From Deltaproteobacteria bacterium (GTDB lineage: Bacteria > Desulfobacterota > Desulfobacteria > Desulfobacterales > B30-G6): DNA of 64,000 nt. The stretch covers positions 1 to 64,000 of the forward strand of contig JAJDNW010000087.1 in assembly GCA_022340465.1 (NCBI GenBank). The letters are read 5' to 3'. A program made the translations under genes and the position numbers. Positions 9,820 to 18,802 of the stretch are shown piece after piece. The notes under the pieces were generated by a model. That model was given only the letters and a program-made list of their open reading frames with translations, was not told the origin of the DNA and searched no databases. Positions within the stretch are counted from its first letter, which is position 1. Each line of letters starts with the position of its first letter.

Positions 9820-9915
9820 CTAATAAAATGCAACCCCGCAGACGGTTAGGTTGACATCGATGCTTGGTTTCATCTGCACGTTGTCAAAAGGTGTGCCCGT
9901 TCGGCATTTTATTAG
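9820..9915. repeat. 96-bp element bounded by perfect 12-bp inverted repeats
   Basis: CTAATAAAATGC at 9820-9831 is exactly complementary to GCATTTTATTAG at 9904-9915. The 72-nt interior has no clear ORF. It could be a transcription end structure for the aap operon or a non-autonomous (MITE-like) insertion. No second copy was noticed in this window. Confidence 0.55.
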
Positions 9916-10171
9916 ATAATTTTACATCTCTCTTCAAGTGCTCTCTCAATCCTTCGGAGGGTTCCACTTCGTAAATCTGCGGTGAGATAAACTATACCGG
10001 TTGTCATATATATGTTCCGATACAAACGATGTCCATCATAAGAAATATTTTTTCCGAAGCAGTCAGGTAGTCGACTACCATGACAACCGCTATTCAATAG
10101 ATTTTCTACGGAAAATCTTACAACGGTATTTTTCCAAACGCTATATGCCCTTTCAGGGCCGCTTCCCGGCG
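9916..10171. other. AT-richer gene-poor stretch
   Basis: No convincing gene. A 61-codon minus-strand frame at 9912-10097 lacks a family match I recognise and has no good RBS. Base composition is lower in GC than the flanking genes, which suggests a decayed insertion or spacer between the convergent aap and 2-oxoacid oxidoreductase operons. Confidence 0.35.
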
Positions 10172-11491
10172 CTACTTCGATGTAGCAAGGTCGAGGGGGA
10201 CAGCAGATGCTTTGTCTATCAGGGCGAGTGCTTTTTTCAGCACATCCCCCCTGAAGCGAATGTTGAGGGCCGCTTTCAGCATCTCCATCGATAAGACCGA
10301 GTTCAGGCCCGCCAGCATGGCCAGGGCCGCCAGGGCCCTGTCGGGTGGTTTGATCTTGGCAGCCTGGAAATCGACGGTCATTATTTTGCCGTTCGAGGGC
10401 GGCAGGGGGACGTCAGCGGACTGGATGACCACGGTGTCCTTTGTCAGCCCACCCAAAATGGCTCGCCGGCGGGCCGCCCCTTCCGGACCCAGCGCAAGGA
10501 CCGCATCGGGATTTTCGATGCCGGTGTATGCTATGGCCTCAGGGGACAGGATCACTTCGCTGATGGAGTGCCCGCGCAGAACGGTGATGGGGTAGTCGTT
10601 TTTCTGGGCAGCATTCAAGCCGGCGGTCAGCCCGGCATAGCAGAGAATTTCACCGCCGGTGACGATTCTCTGGCCCGCGCTTCCCACAATCATTATTTCC
10701 TGGCGGCCGTGTACAGGAGAGGCGAGCGTTTTGGAAACCTTCAGCGCCCGCGGCACCGGGCCGGATTCCGTTGCTGCGGCGCGGTACCGCTCGCCGTATT
10801 CGCCCCGGTGGTTGGCGTCGACAGGGCCGCTGAAAGCGGGCAGCGAATCGATGCTTTGCTGAATGGATTTTGGCGACAGCTTGTTTTTCTTGGTGTAGCG
10901 TCCGGGACAGACTCCCCAGAGGTCGAGGACGGAAAATCCCTTGAATCGAACGGCTTTTTCGATTTCCAGGGCCAGCTCCCTGTTGTAGGCGGAAACCCTG
11001 GCGACATAACCGGCTCCGGCGGCCGCCGTTACCCGGCAGATGTCCATGGGATTTTCGATTCGGTTCAGGAATCCCGATCCGACCAGGGCATCCGGCGGCG
11101 TCGTGGCGGAAAACTGGCCGCCGGTCATGCCGTAGTTGAAATTGTTGAGCACCACAAGGGTCAGATCGATATTGCGGCGGCATGTACTCAAAAGGTGGGC
11201 CCCTCCGATGCCCATCCCGCCGTCCCCCATGGTGACGATGACCTTCAGCTCCGGACGGGCCAGCTTGATGCCGGTGGCATAGGTCAAGGCCCGGCCATGC
11301 AGACCGTGAAAGGCATGGGTGTGGAAAAAGGTATCGAACAGACCCGAGCACCCTATGTCGCTGACGATGACGACGTCGCTTCCCTTTACCCCCAGAGAGG
11401 CAAAGGACCTGTCCAGCGCCCGGGCGACGGTCTCATGGCCACATCCCGGACAGAAGACCGGAGGCCTTTTTTCATTGAGCAGGCTGGCCAT
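10172..11491 (-). CDS. 2-oxoacid:ferredoxin oxidoreductase, fused beta-gamma subunit
   Basis: 439 aa. The N-terminal half is the thiamine-diphosphate beta subunit: CPGCGHE near the start, the TPP motif GDGGMGIGG, and NNFNYGMTGGQ. The C-terminal half (from about residue 255) is a gamma domain with GSAGQRIVTGGEILCYAGLTAGL and typical SISEVILSPE. In most enzymes of this family beta and gamma are separate chains, so this is a fusion. With the alpha subunit upstream it should oxidise a 2-oxoacid (2-oxoglutarate type or similar) to the acyl-CoA, reducing ferredoxin. No ferredoxin-like delta subunit is adjacent. Substrate unproven. Confidence 0.88.
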   Translation of the reverse strand: MASLLNEKRPPVFCPGCGHETVARALDRSFASLGVKGSDVVIVSDIGCSGLFDTFFHTHAFHGLHGRALTYATGIKLARPELKVIVTMGDGGMGIGGAHLLSTCRRNIDLTLVVLNNFNYGMTGGQFSATTPPDALVGSGFLNRIENPMDICRVTAAAGAGYVARVSAYNRELALEIEKAVRFKGFSVLDLWGVCPGRYTKKNKLSPKSIQQSIDSLPAFSGPVDANHRGEYGERYRAAATESGPVPRALKVSKTLASPVHGRQEIMIVGSAGQRIVTGGEILCYAGLTAGLNAAQKNDYPITVLRGHSISEVILSPEAIAYTGIENPDAVLALGPEGAARRRAILGGLTKDTVVIQSADVPLPPSNGKIMTVDFQAAKIKPPDRALAALAMLAGLNSVLSMEMLKAALNIRFRGDVLKKALALIDKASAVPLDLATSK

Positions 11492-12602
11492 GCGACAGCA
11501 CCTCCTTGATTTTCTCCGGGGATATCAGGTTTCCGTTCATCCGTCCGAAAAACGCAACAGGCTTGTCGATCAGGACTCTCCGGATCTCCCGCACATACTG
11601 CCCCATGTTCATTTCCACAACCATGACCTTACGAAACCTGCGGGCGGTTTGGCGGATCAGTTTCTCCGGGACGGGCCACAGCGTTTTCAGGATCAGGTGG
11701 GCAACGGGCCGCCCCGCGACGTTCATCTCGGAAACGGCCGTCCTTGCCGCCCGTGAGGTCACGCCGTAGGTGATCAGCAGCGTGTCGCCGCCGGCATCGT
11801 CGAATTCGTAAAATGAAAACCGGTCCACGGAAGCTTCGAGCTTTTTCCCCAGGCGCTCCTGGCTCGCGGCGATGGCCTCCGGGTCCACGGTGATGTACCC
11901 GTCCGTGCCGTGGGTGGATGATGTCTGACGAACGGGCGTCCGATCACCGATGGGCAGAAAAGCCGGTGCGGAATGATCGTTCGGTGCGGCAAAGGGCAGA
12001 AAAGGCTCGGCGGAGGTGTACCGTGTGCGATTTTCGACGGGCGGCAGTTCCACCGCATCCATATCGAAGCTTTCCCTCGTCATCCCGGTCTCCTTGTTGC
12101 TGGCGATGAAGACGGGGCACCGCAGGGTTTCCGACAGGTTGAAGGCATGGAAGGTCAGCCGGTAGCAGTCGACGACATCGACCGGTGCGAGGACGACCAC
12201 GGGAAGCCCTCCGGTGTTGCCCCATCGCAGAAACTGAATGTCGCCGTCCGCACCGCGGGTTGCCGACCCTGTCGAGGGGCCGAGGCGCTGCACGTCGGCG
12301 ATGACCAGCGGAATCTCACTGCCGACGGCGAAGGATATATTTTCACTGTACAGGCTGATGCCGGGGCCCGATGTCGCCGTCAGGACCTTCAAACCCGCCA
12401 TGGAAGCTCCCAGGCAGAAACCCATGGAGGCGATTTCATCCTCCCCCTGCAGGCATATGCCGCCGGCGGGCGGCAGCAATTTGAGCATGGTGTTCAGTAT
12501 GGTCGTTGCCGGTGTGATGGGGTAGCCGGCAAAGAACCGGCAACCCGCTTTGTATGCCCCCCAGGCGACGGCTTCATTGCCTTCCATAAAATTGAGTGCC
12601 AT
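11472..12602 (-). CDS. 2-oxoacid:acceptor oxidoreductase, alpha subunit
   Basis: 376 aa from ATG 12602 (MALNFMEGNEAVAWGA), the usual N-terminus of the family; further upstream in-frame codons run into repeat-like sequence. The motif AGYPITPATTI and the block TATSGPGISLYSEN are typical of KorA/VorA-type subunits that bind the 2-oxoacid and CoA side of the reaction. It overlaps the beta-gamma gene by 20 nt, so the two are translated together. Likely role: ferredoxin-linked oxidation or reductive synthesis of a 2-oxoacid. Confidence 0.88.
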   Translation of the reverse strand: MALNFMEGNEAVAWGAYKAGCRFFAGYPITPATTILNTMLKLLPPAGGICLQGEDEIASMGFCLGASMAGLKVLTATSGPGISLYSENISFAVGSEIPLVIADVQRLGPSTGSATRGADGDIQFLRWGNTGGLPVVVLAPVDVVDCYRLTFHAFNLSETLRCPVFIASNKETGMTRESFDMDAVELPPVENRTRYTSAEPFLPFAAPNDHSAPAFLPIGDRTPVRQTSSTHGTDGYITVDPEAIAASQERLGKKLEASVDRFSFYEFDDAGGDTLLITYGVTSRAARTAVSEMNVAGRPVAHLILKTLWPVPEKLIRQTARRFRKVMVVEMNMGQYVREIRRVLIDKPVAFFGRMNGNLISPEKIKEVLSHGQPAQ

Positions 12603-12609
12603 AGGATAC

Positions 12610-12790
12610 CCAAAGCGTTCGTTAAACGTTAGGTGTAGGACGTTGGACGTGATGTTTATTTTTTCGGTATTACGGTTCAAGGCTCAGGACACACGGCCGA
12701 CGTTTCATATTTCACGGTACACGGTATACGGTTTACGGTTTTCGGTCAATGGCCGCAAGGCTCAAGGCCCACGTCTCAGGCCTATATATA
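12610..12790. repeat. Degenerate short-word array upstream of der
   Basis: Irregular tandem words of 6-8 nt, e.g. ACGTTAGG/ACGTTGG and ACGGTACACGGTATACGG, fill the space between the divergent kor and der genes, followed by AAGGCTCAAGGCCC. No ORF. Similar arrays with different words occur at 14234, 25385, 34815, 46240, 48299 and 59395. Confidence 0.5.
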
Positions 12791-12901
12791 ATTATCCCCG
12801 AAATAGAAAGAAAAGATTTCATTTTGAACCGCTATTTAGTATGTTACCGGCATTTGCAAAAACAATACAAAGGTGTCAACGAAGTCGTCTGCCTGCTGTG
12901 T

Positions 12902-14233
12902 ATGAAACCCATCGTCGCCGTCATCGGTCGCCCCAATGTGGGGAAATCGACCTTTTTTAATCGCATTACCCGCACCAGGGATGCGCTGGTGGAAAATTCC
13001 CCCGGCGTGACGCGTGACAGGATATACGGCGATGCCCAGTGGAACGACGTCGATTTTACTCTCGTCGATACCGGCGGATTCACCGAAACCGGGGATGAAT
13101 TCAATCCGCAGGTAAAATTCCAGGTTCGACAGGCTGTTCAGGATGCCGATGTCATCGTGGCCATGCTCGACGGGAAGGCCGGCATTTCGCCGTTCGACCA
13201 TGATATCGTTCAACTCCTCCGCTCCGTTAAAAAGCCGGTACTGTACGCGGTCAACAAAATAGACGGCCTTGAGCAGGAGAACCGCCTCTATGAGTTTTAC
13301 GGCACCGGTGTAAACGAACTCCATCCGATTTCGTCCGAACACGGATACGGCATTAACGACTTTTTGGATTGTCTGGCGCGGTTGCTGACCGGCATCATCG
13401 AGCAGGATTCATCGGAAAAGGACGACACGGCCATCAAGGTTGCCGTCGTGGGCAGGCCGAATGTCGGGAAATCGTCCCTGATCAACCGTGTGCTGGGTGA
13501 GGAGCGTCTTTTGGTGAGCGATATCCCCGGGACGACGCGCGACGCCGTCGATTCGGTGTACAGGGCGGAGGGAGGCTTGTACCGGTTGATCGACACGGCC
13601 GGTATCCGCCGTAAGGGAAGGGTGCACAAAAAAATTGAGAAGTTTTCGGTGATCAAGGCCCTCAAAAGCCTGGAGCGCTGCGATGTGGCCCTGATCGTCC
13701 TGGATGCGCATGACGGCATTACCGATCAGGATGTCAACATAGCGGGATACGCCAACGAGCGGGGCTGTGGATGCATCTTTTTGCTGAATAAATGGGATGT
13801 CGTGGAAAAGGACAGCCGGACGGCCGGACGTTTTCTGGAGCGGCTTCGCATGGATGCGAAATTTCTTCAGTTTGCACCCGTGCTTACCATCTCGGCCCTT
13901 ACGGGACTGCGGGTCAGGAAAATTTTTCCGCTGGTAGACGCGGTTTACAGCCAGTACGCCACGCGGGTTGGCACAGGCGTGCTCAACAGGATTTTCGAGG
14001 GGGCCATCCGCAGCAACGAGCCCTCTCTGTACAGGGGCCGGCGTCTGAAATTTTACTATGCCACCCAGGTGTCGGCCAAGCCGCCAACGTTTGTCTGTTT
14101 TGTCAGCTACCCGGATGCAGTGCATTTTTCATACAAACGGTATCTCATCAACCAGGTCCGCGCGGAAACAGGTTTGGACAGCACCCCGCTGCGGCTGATT
14201 TTCAGACAGCGCAAGGGCCGCCGGAAAGAGTAA
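12902..14233 (+). CDS. der: Ribosome assembly GTPase Der (EngA)
   Basis: 443 aa from ATG 12902. Two tandem TrmE-type GTPase domains: the first with [13 protein letters not shown] and NKID; the second with [13 protein letters not shown] and NKWD. A C-terminal KH-like domain follows. Der acts in maturation of the 50S ribosomal subunit and is normally essential. Only a weak RBS is present. It is transcribed away from the 2-oxoacid oxidoreductase genes and is followed by rarA after a 106-nt repeat-filled gap. Confidence 0.96.
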   Translation: MKPIVAVIGRPNVGKSTFFNRITRTRDALVENSPGVTRDRIYGDAQWNDVDFTLVDTGGFTETGDEFNPQVKFQVRQAVQDADVIVAMLDGKAGISPFDHDIVQLLRSVKKPVLYAVNKIDGLEQENRLYEFYGTGVNELHPISSEHGYGINDFLDCLARLLTGIIEQDSSEKDDTAIKVAVVGRPNVGKSSLINRVLGEERLLVSDIPGTTRDAVDSVYRAEGGLYRLIDTAGIRRKGRVHKKIEKFSVIKALKSLERCDVALIVLDAHDGITDQDVNIAGYANERGCGCIFLLNKWDVVEKDSRTAGRFLERLRMDAKFLQFAPVLTISALTGLRVRKIFPLVDAVYSQYATRVGTGVLNRIFEGAIRSNEPSLYRGRRLKFYYATQVSAKPPTFVCFVSYPDAVHFSYKRYLINQVRAETGLDSTPLRLIFRQRKGRRKE

Positions 14234-14339
14234 ATTAGTGTTTAGTGTTTGGTATTTGGTATTTCGTGGTTAGAGGAGGGTGGCAGGGCTTCATACACCA
14301 TACACCATACACCAAACACCAAATACCAAATACAAAGAC
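14234..14339 (+). repeat. Oppositely oriented word arrays between der and rarA
   Basis: The left side reads GTGTTTGGTATTTGGTATTT and the right side contains its near-complement (ACCAAACACCAAATACCAAA), preceded by CATACACCATACACC. Transcribed RNA could fold into a long AU-rich hairpin. The right array runs up to 3 nt before the rarA ATG, where no Shine-Dalgarno sequence is seen. Confidence 0.55.
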
Positions 14340-15746
14340 ATGAACGATCTCTTTGAATATAGCGCGCGCAAGGCCTCGAGCGGCAGACGGCCGTTGGCCG
14401 AGCGCATGCGGCCGCGCCGCCTCGAGGAGTATCTGGGACAGCCTTCAGCCGTGGGAGAGGGCAAACTGGTTCGGCGGGCCATCGAGCAGGACAAGCTCTT
14501 TTCCATGATCCTGTGGGGGCCTCCCGGGTGCGGGAAAACGACCCTTGCCAGGCTGATGGCCACCGAAACCAGTGCCCATTTCATCCATTTTTCAGCGGTT
14601 CTTGCGGGCGTTAAGGAAATCCGGTCGGTCATCAAAATAGCCAGGGAGCAGCAAAGCCTTTACCGGCGGCATACCGTGCTGTTTGTGGACGAAATTCACC
14701 GCTTCAACAAGGCCCAGCAGGATGCGTTTCTGCATCATGTGGAGAGCGGCCTGATAACGCTGATCGGCGCTACAACCGAGAACCCGTCCTTCGAGGTCAT
14801 CCCGCCGCTGATTTCACGCTGTCGTGTCATCGTGCTCGAAGCTCTCTCGGAAAAGGATATCCAGCGCATTTTGCAGAAGGCGCTGGACGACAGGGACAGG
14901 GGGCTTGGCAGCGCGGGACTGACGATTACGGAGGAAGCGCTGGCCTACCTGGCCGCCGTTTCGGACGGGGACGCTCGAACGGCTTTGAACAGCCTCGAAC
15001 TTACCGCCGGGCTCCTGGCAGACGGGCGGGCCCCCTCCGGCGAGTCGATGAACGCCGGGACCATTACGCTTTCACGTGTAGAGGCCGCTCTGCAGAAGAA
15101 AGCACTGGTGTACGACAAGTCGGGCGAAGAACACTATAACCTGATTTCGGCCCTTCACAAAAGTATGCGCGGCAGCGATCCCGATGCGGCGGCTTATTGG
15201 CTGGAGAGAATGCTTTCAGCCGGAGAAAATCCGCTCTATGTGGCTCGCAGGATGGTGCGTTTTGCCACCGAAGACGTCGGCATGGCCGATCCGCAGGCCC
15301 TGACTGTGGCGTTGAATGCCATGGAGGCCTATCGGTTCCTGGGATCGCCGGAAGGGGAGCTTGCACTGATGCAGTGCGCCATATACCTGGCAACCGCCCC
15401 CAAAAGCAACAGTGTGTACAAGACGTACGGACAGGTTAAAAAATGCATTGCAGAAACGGGGAGCCTGGCGACGCCGTTGCATATTCGCAACGCCCCGACA
15501 AGATTGATGCGTGATATCGGTTATGGGAAGGGATACCGCTATGCCCACGACTTCAGGGATGCGTTCGTGGGGCAGGAGTACCTGCCGCAGGCGATCAGGC
15601 GCCACCATTTTTACGAACCGTCCGATCGTGGTTTTGAGCATACCATACAAAAACGGATGGCGTACTGGCGACGCCTGAAAAAGGAACAGCAGGCTGCACA
15701 GAACTCGGACAACATGGCTGCCGATTCCGGGGGGAGAAAACAATGA
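14340..15746 (+). CDS. rarA: Replication-associated recombination protein A (AAA+ ATPase)
   Basis: 468 aa. N-terminal LAERMRPRRLEEYLGQ is the typical MgsA/RarA opening. Walker A is GPPGCGKTT, Walker B LFVDEIHRF, sensor 1 GATTENPSFE; a C-terminal tetramerisation region follows. RarA acts at stalled replication forks with single-stranded-DNA-binding protein and RecA. The ATG is preceded by repeat sequence rather than an RBS. Its TGA overlaps the next ATG (ATGA), coupling it to a cyclic-nucleotide-binding-domain gene, an unusual partner. Confidence 0.95.
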   Translation: MNDLFEYSARKASSGRRPLAERMRPRRLEEYLGQPSAVGEGKLVRRAIEQDKLFSMILWGPPGCGKTTLARLMATETSAHFIHFSAVLAGVKEIRSVIKIAREQQSLYRRHTVLFVDEIHRFNKAQQDAFLHHVESGLITLIGATTENPSFEVIPPLISRCRVIVLEALSEKDIQRILQKALDDRDRGLGSAGLTITEEALAYLAAVSDGDARTALNSLELTAGLLADGRAPSGESMNAGTITLSRVEAALQKKALVYDKSGEEHYNLISALHKSMRGSDPDAAAYWLERMLSAGENPLYVARRMVRFATEDVGMADPQALTVALNAMEAYRFLGSPEGELALMQCAIYLATAPKSNSVYKTYGQVKKCIAETGSLATPLHIRNAPTRLMRDIGYGKGYRYAHDFRDAFVGQEYLPQAIRRHHFYEPSDRGFEHTIQKRMAYWRRLKKEQQAAQNSDNMAADSGGRKQ

Positions 15747-16213
15747 AAAAATCAGCCGCAGTGGAGAAGGCGCTCAAGGAAAGTCGTTTTTTCAAGGACT
15801 TCGATGTGGAGACCATCGCCGAGGTGGCGGGCATCGGGCACCTGGAGACGTTGGAGGCCGGCGCGCATGTTTTTCAGCAAGGGGAGGTCGGCCGACACAT
15901 CTACATCATCGTCAAGGGGTCTGTCACGCTGGAGCGCACCAGGGATTTGGGCAGGAGAACCGGAAAGGTGGTGGTCGACATGCTGGGAAAGGGACGTTTT
16001 CTGGGGTGCTGGTCCACGCTTCTCGGGGAAGCGCATATACTGATGTCGTCGGCCTACTGCCAGAAACCAACGGAAATTATCTCCATCGAGGGAGCCGAGT
16101 TGCGGGGTATCATGCTAAAAAATACCTCGTTGGGCATGCAGGTAATGGAGAGGCTCTGTTTTCTGTTGCGGGACAGAATCCAGGCGGCATACGGGGCCAT
16201 GGAGAAGTTATAG
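15743..16213 (+). CDS. Stand-alone cyclic-nucleotide-binding-domain protein
   Basis: 156 aa. It has the Crp-type beta-roll: FFKDFDVETIAEVAG, then GAHVFQQGEVGRHIYIIVKGSV, which is the phosphate-binding cassette region. It ends after the C-helix and has no helix-turn-helix, so it is not a complete Crp/Fnr regulator. It overlaps rarA by 4 nt and ends directly before the ATG of the NuoE-like gene, so it is part of the NADH-module operon. Possibly a ligand-responsive partner of the redox complex; that is inference. Confidence 0.82.
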   Translation: MKKSAAVEKALKESRFFKDFDVETIAEVAGIGHLETLEAGAHVFQQGEVGRHIYIIVKGSVTLERTRDLGRRTGKVVVDMLGKGRFLGCWSTLLGEAHILMSSAYCQKPTEIISIEGAELRGIMLKNTSLGMQVMERLCFLLRDRIQAAYGAMEKL

Positions 16214-16750
16214 ATGGTTGAACCAAAGGAAGATCTGGAAGAAGCGAAGATATTGCAGGATATCGAATCCCGCCTGGATGCGTTTGGCCGGGACAGGGGC
16301 AGCCTCATCCCGATTCTGCAGATGATACAGGGGCGGCACCGCTACCTGCCTAAAGCCTCCCTGGAAATGGTGGGGGCCTATCTAGGCATCCCCCCCTCGG
16401 AGGTTTACGGTGTGGCGACGTTTTATAACCAATTTCGGTTCAACCCCCCCGGCAAGCATCCCATCAGGGTGTGCGTTGGAACCGCCTGCCATGTCAGGGG
16501 TGCCGACATTATTCTCGAGAATTTCGAAAGAAAGCTGGAGATCAAGGAGGGACAAACGACCGCTGACCGTGAATTCAGCATAGAGAAGGTGGCCTGCGTC
16601 GGCTGCTGTGCGTTGGCGCCGGTGGCCCTGGTCGGCGAAACGGTTCACGGCGGCATGGCGCCGAGCAAGGTCGAGGGGCTGATTCTGCGCATAGCAGTGG
16701 AAAACGAGATGCGCCAAAGAGCCAAAGACAAGGAAAAACAAGAGGAATAA
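16214..16750 (+). CDS. NuoE/HoxE-like thioredoxin-fold [2Fe-2S] subunit
   Basis: 178 aa. The [2Fe-2S] ligands are visible as CVGTACHVRGAD and later CVGCCALAPV, the conserved C-x4-C and C-x3-C pattern of the 24-kDa subunit. An N-terminal four-helix part contains LIPILQMIQGRHRYLPK. In NuoE/HndA proteins this cluster pairs with the flavoprotein subunit encoded next. Its ATG follows the preceding stop immediately. It belongs to a soluble diaphorase of the HndABC/HoxEFU type rather than membrane complex I, since no Nuo membrane genes are nearby. Confidence 0.92.
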   Translation: MVEPKEDLEEAKILQDIESRLDAFGRDRGSLIPILQMIQGRHRYLPKASLEMVGAYLGIPPSEVYGVATFYNQFRFNPPGKHPIRVCVGTACHVRGADIILENFERKLEIKEGQTTADREFSIEKVACVGCCALAPVALVGETVHGGMAPSKVEGLILRIAVENEMRQRAKDKEKQEE

Positions 16751-16761
16751 CAGGTAGTTTT

Positions 16762-18693
16762 ATGCATGCTGAAAAAATACAGGTTGCTTACCAGGCCGTT
16801 CGTGCCGCTGGTGCCGAACGACAGGCGGCCGCCATAAAGGGTGGAGGGGCGACGATTCACATCGGCATGGCCACATGCGGAATTGCATCGGGTGCCCTGG
16901 AAACCAGGAAGGCTTTTGAGGAGGAGCTCGAGGCAAGGGGCATCGAAGCCCGCGTGCATCCGGTGGGATGCATGGGACACTGTTATGCGGAGCCGGTGGT
17001 TGTGATCGATCATCCCGATTCCGGATTTCCCCCGATTCTTTACCCGAATGTCAACCCGGGGAAGGCCAAGATGCTTAGCAAGTTGTTTCTGGAGGAGGGC
17101 GACCCCCGTTTCGAGCACGTCCTGGGCGCGACGGTCGAAAACGAGATGATCCCCTGGGTGATGGAGTTCTCCAGATTCAGCATGGAAACCCGTATCGTTA
17201 CCGGGCTGTGCGGCAAAATCGATCCCGAAAGCATCGACGAATACCTGCTTCAAGATGGTTATGCAGGCCTGGCACGTGCCCTGGCCATGGACCCCGAAGA
17301 GATTCTCGGGACCATCAAAGATTCGGGGCTTCGCGGCCGGGGGGGGGCGGGATTTCCCACCGGTGTAAAATGGGAATTGGCTGCGCAGGCCGACGCCACC
17401 GAGAAGGTGGTGATCTGCAACGCCGACGAGGGTGACCCCGGCGCCTACATGGACCGCACGATTCTGGAAAGCAATCCGCATCAGGTGATCGAAGGCATGC
17501 TTATCTGCGCTCATGCGGTGGGGGCAAGGAAAGGTATTTTTTATATCCGGGCGGAATATCCCCTGGCGGTGGAAATCGTCACGCGGGCCATCGATCAGGC
17601 CCGCGAAGCGGGGCTGCTGGGAGAGCGCATTCTGGGATCGGAATGCAGCTTCGACATCGAGGTGTTTCAGGGCTCCGGAGCCTTTGTCTGCGGCGAAGAA
17701 ACGGCACTGATCAGATCCATCGAGGGGCTTCGCGGTATGCCGGTTCACCGTCCTCCCTACCCGGTGGACGAAGGCCTCAATGGCGGGCCTACCGTCATCA
17801 ACAATGTCAAGACGCTGGCAACCGTTTCCCCGATCATCAAAAAGGGGGTGGCGTGGTTTCGGGGAATCGGAACCCCGGGCAGCCCGGGCACTACGGTTTT
17901 TTCCGTCGTCGGCGAGGTGGTGCATCCCGGACTTGTGGAGATTCCCATGGGAGTGACCCTGCGAACGCTGATTTTCGACATCTGCGGGGGTATACCCAAC
18001 CAGAAGGGCTTCAAGGCGGTGCAGATCGGCGGACCGTCAGGGGGATGCCTGCCGGAGTCGTTTCTGGACACGCCCATCGATTTCGATTCCCTGCGCGAAG
18101 CCGGAGCGATGATGGGTTCCGGGGGCATGGTCGTCATGGACGAGGAAGCCTGCGTGGTGGATGTGGCGCGATATTTTCTCGATTTCACCCAGAACGAATC
18201 GTGCGGGAAATGCACCTTCTGCCGCCTCGGCACCCGCCACCTCCTGGACATTTTGACGAGGATGACCAAGGGGGAAGGAACCCGGGAAGACCTCGAACAA
18301 CTGAAGGAGCTCAGTCAAGCGGTGCGCGAGGGATCCCTTTGCGGTCTGGGAAAAACGGCCCCCAACCCTGTGCTCACGTCGCTCGAATACTTTGCCGAAG
18401 AGTATGCGGCCCATGTGGACAGAAAGGAATGCCCCGGCAGGACGTGCAGGGATTTAACGGCCTTTTATATCGACCTGGAGGCTTGCGCGCGGGGATGCGA
18501 TGTTTGTGTGGGATGCTGCCCCGTGGATGCGATCTTCACCACGCGCACGAGGAAAAAGGGTATCGATCAGACGCTGTGCGTGAAGTGCGGGGAATGCCGG
18601 GTGGTGTGCCCGCCGGAATACGATGCCGTCAGAAGGGTGTCGCCCGCGGAAGGCGTGCCGATTGTCGAACGGCCGGAGACCCGGGATGGGTAG
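16762..18693 (+). CDS. NuoF/HndC-like NADH-binding FMN and iron-sulfur subunit
   Basis: 643 aa. Domain order: N-terminal thioredoxin-like [2Fe-2S] domain (CGIASGA, VGCMGHCYAEP), then the NuoF core with RGRGGAGFPTG (NADH/FMN) and CNADEGDPGAY, a SLBB segment, and the C-terminal cluster ESCGKCTFCRLG. A ferredoxin-like tail carries two [4Fe-4S] motifs, one in an unusual C-x3-C-x2-C-x2-CCP spacing and one CVKCGECRVVCP. This architecture is that of the HndC/HydB electron-input subunit found with bifurcating hydrogenases and formate dehydrogenases. It should exchange electrons between NAD(H) and ferredoxin-type carriers. Confidence 0.93.
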   Translation: MHAEKIQVAYQAVRAAGAERQAAAIKGGGATIHIGMATCGIASGALETRKAFEEELEARGIEARVHPVGCMGHCYAEPVVVIDHPDSGFPPILYPNVNPGKAKMLSKLFLEEGDPRFEHVLGATVENEMIPWVMEFSRFSMETRIVTGLCGKIDPESIDEYLLQDGYAGLARALAMDPEEILGTIKDSGLRGRGGAGFPTGVKWELAAQADATEKVVICNADEGDPGAYMDRTILESNPHQVIEGMLICAHAVGARKGIFYIRAEYPLAVEIVTRAIDQAREAGLLGERILGSECSFDIEVFQGSGAFVCGEETALIRSIEGLRGMPVHRPPYPVDEGLNGGPTVINNVKTLATVSPIIKKGVAWFRGIGTPGSPGTTVFSVVGEVVHPGLVEIPMGVTLRTLIFDICGGIPNQKGFKAVQIGGPSGGCLPESFLDTPIDFDSLREAGAMMGSGGMVVMDEEACVVDVARYFLDFTQNESCGKCTFCRLGTRHLLDILTRMTKGEGTREDLEQLKELSQAVREGSLCGLGKTAPNPVLTSLEYFAEEYAAHVDRKECPGRTCRDLTAFYIDLEACARGCDVCVGCCPVDAIFTTRTRKKGIDQTLCVKCGECRVVCPPEYDAVRRVSPAEGVPIVERPETRDG

Positions 18694-18802
18694 TTGGTGG
18701 TTTCAATAAAAGGTCGAACCGCACTTCCAGGGGACAGAGGTCGCGGATCAGAGACCTGAACGTCCCACATCGAACTGTTGGCTAACAGAAAAACCGGATA
18801 TT

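Noticed and set aside
9912-10097. 61-codon minus-strand ORF after the aap operon
   Set aside because: No RBS, no recognised family, AT-rich spacer; kept only as a note on the gene-poor stretch.
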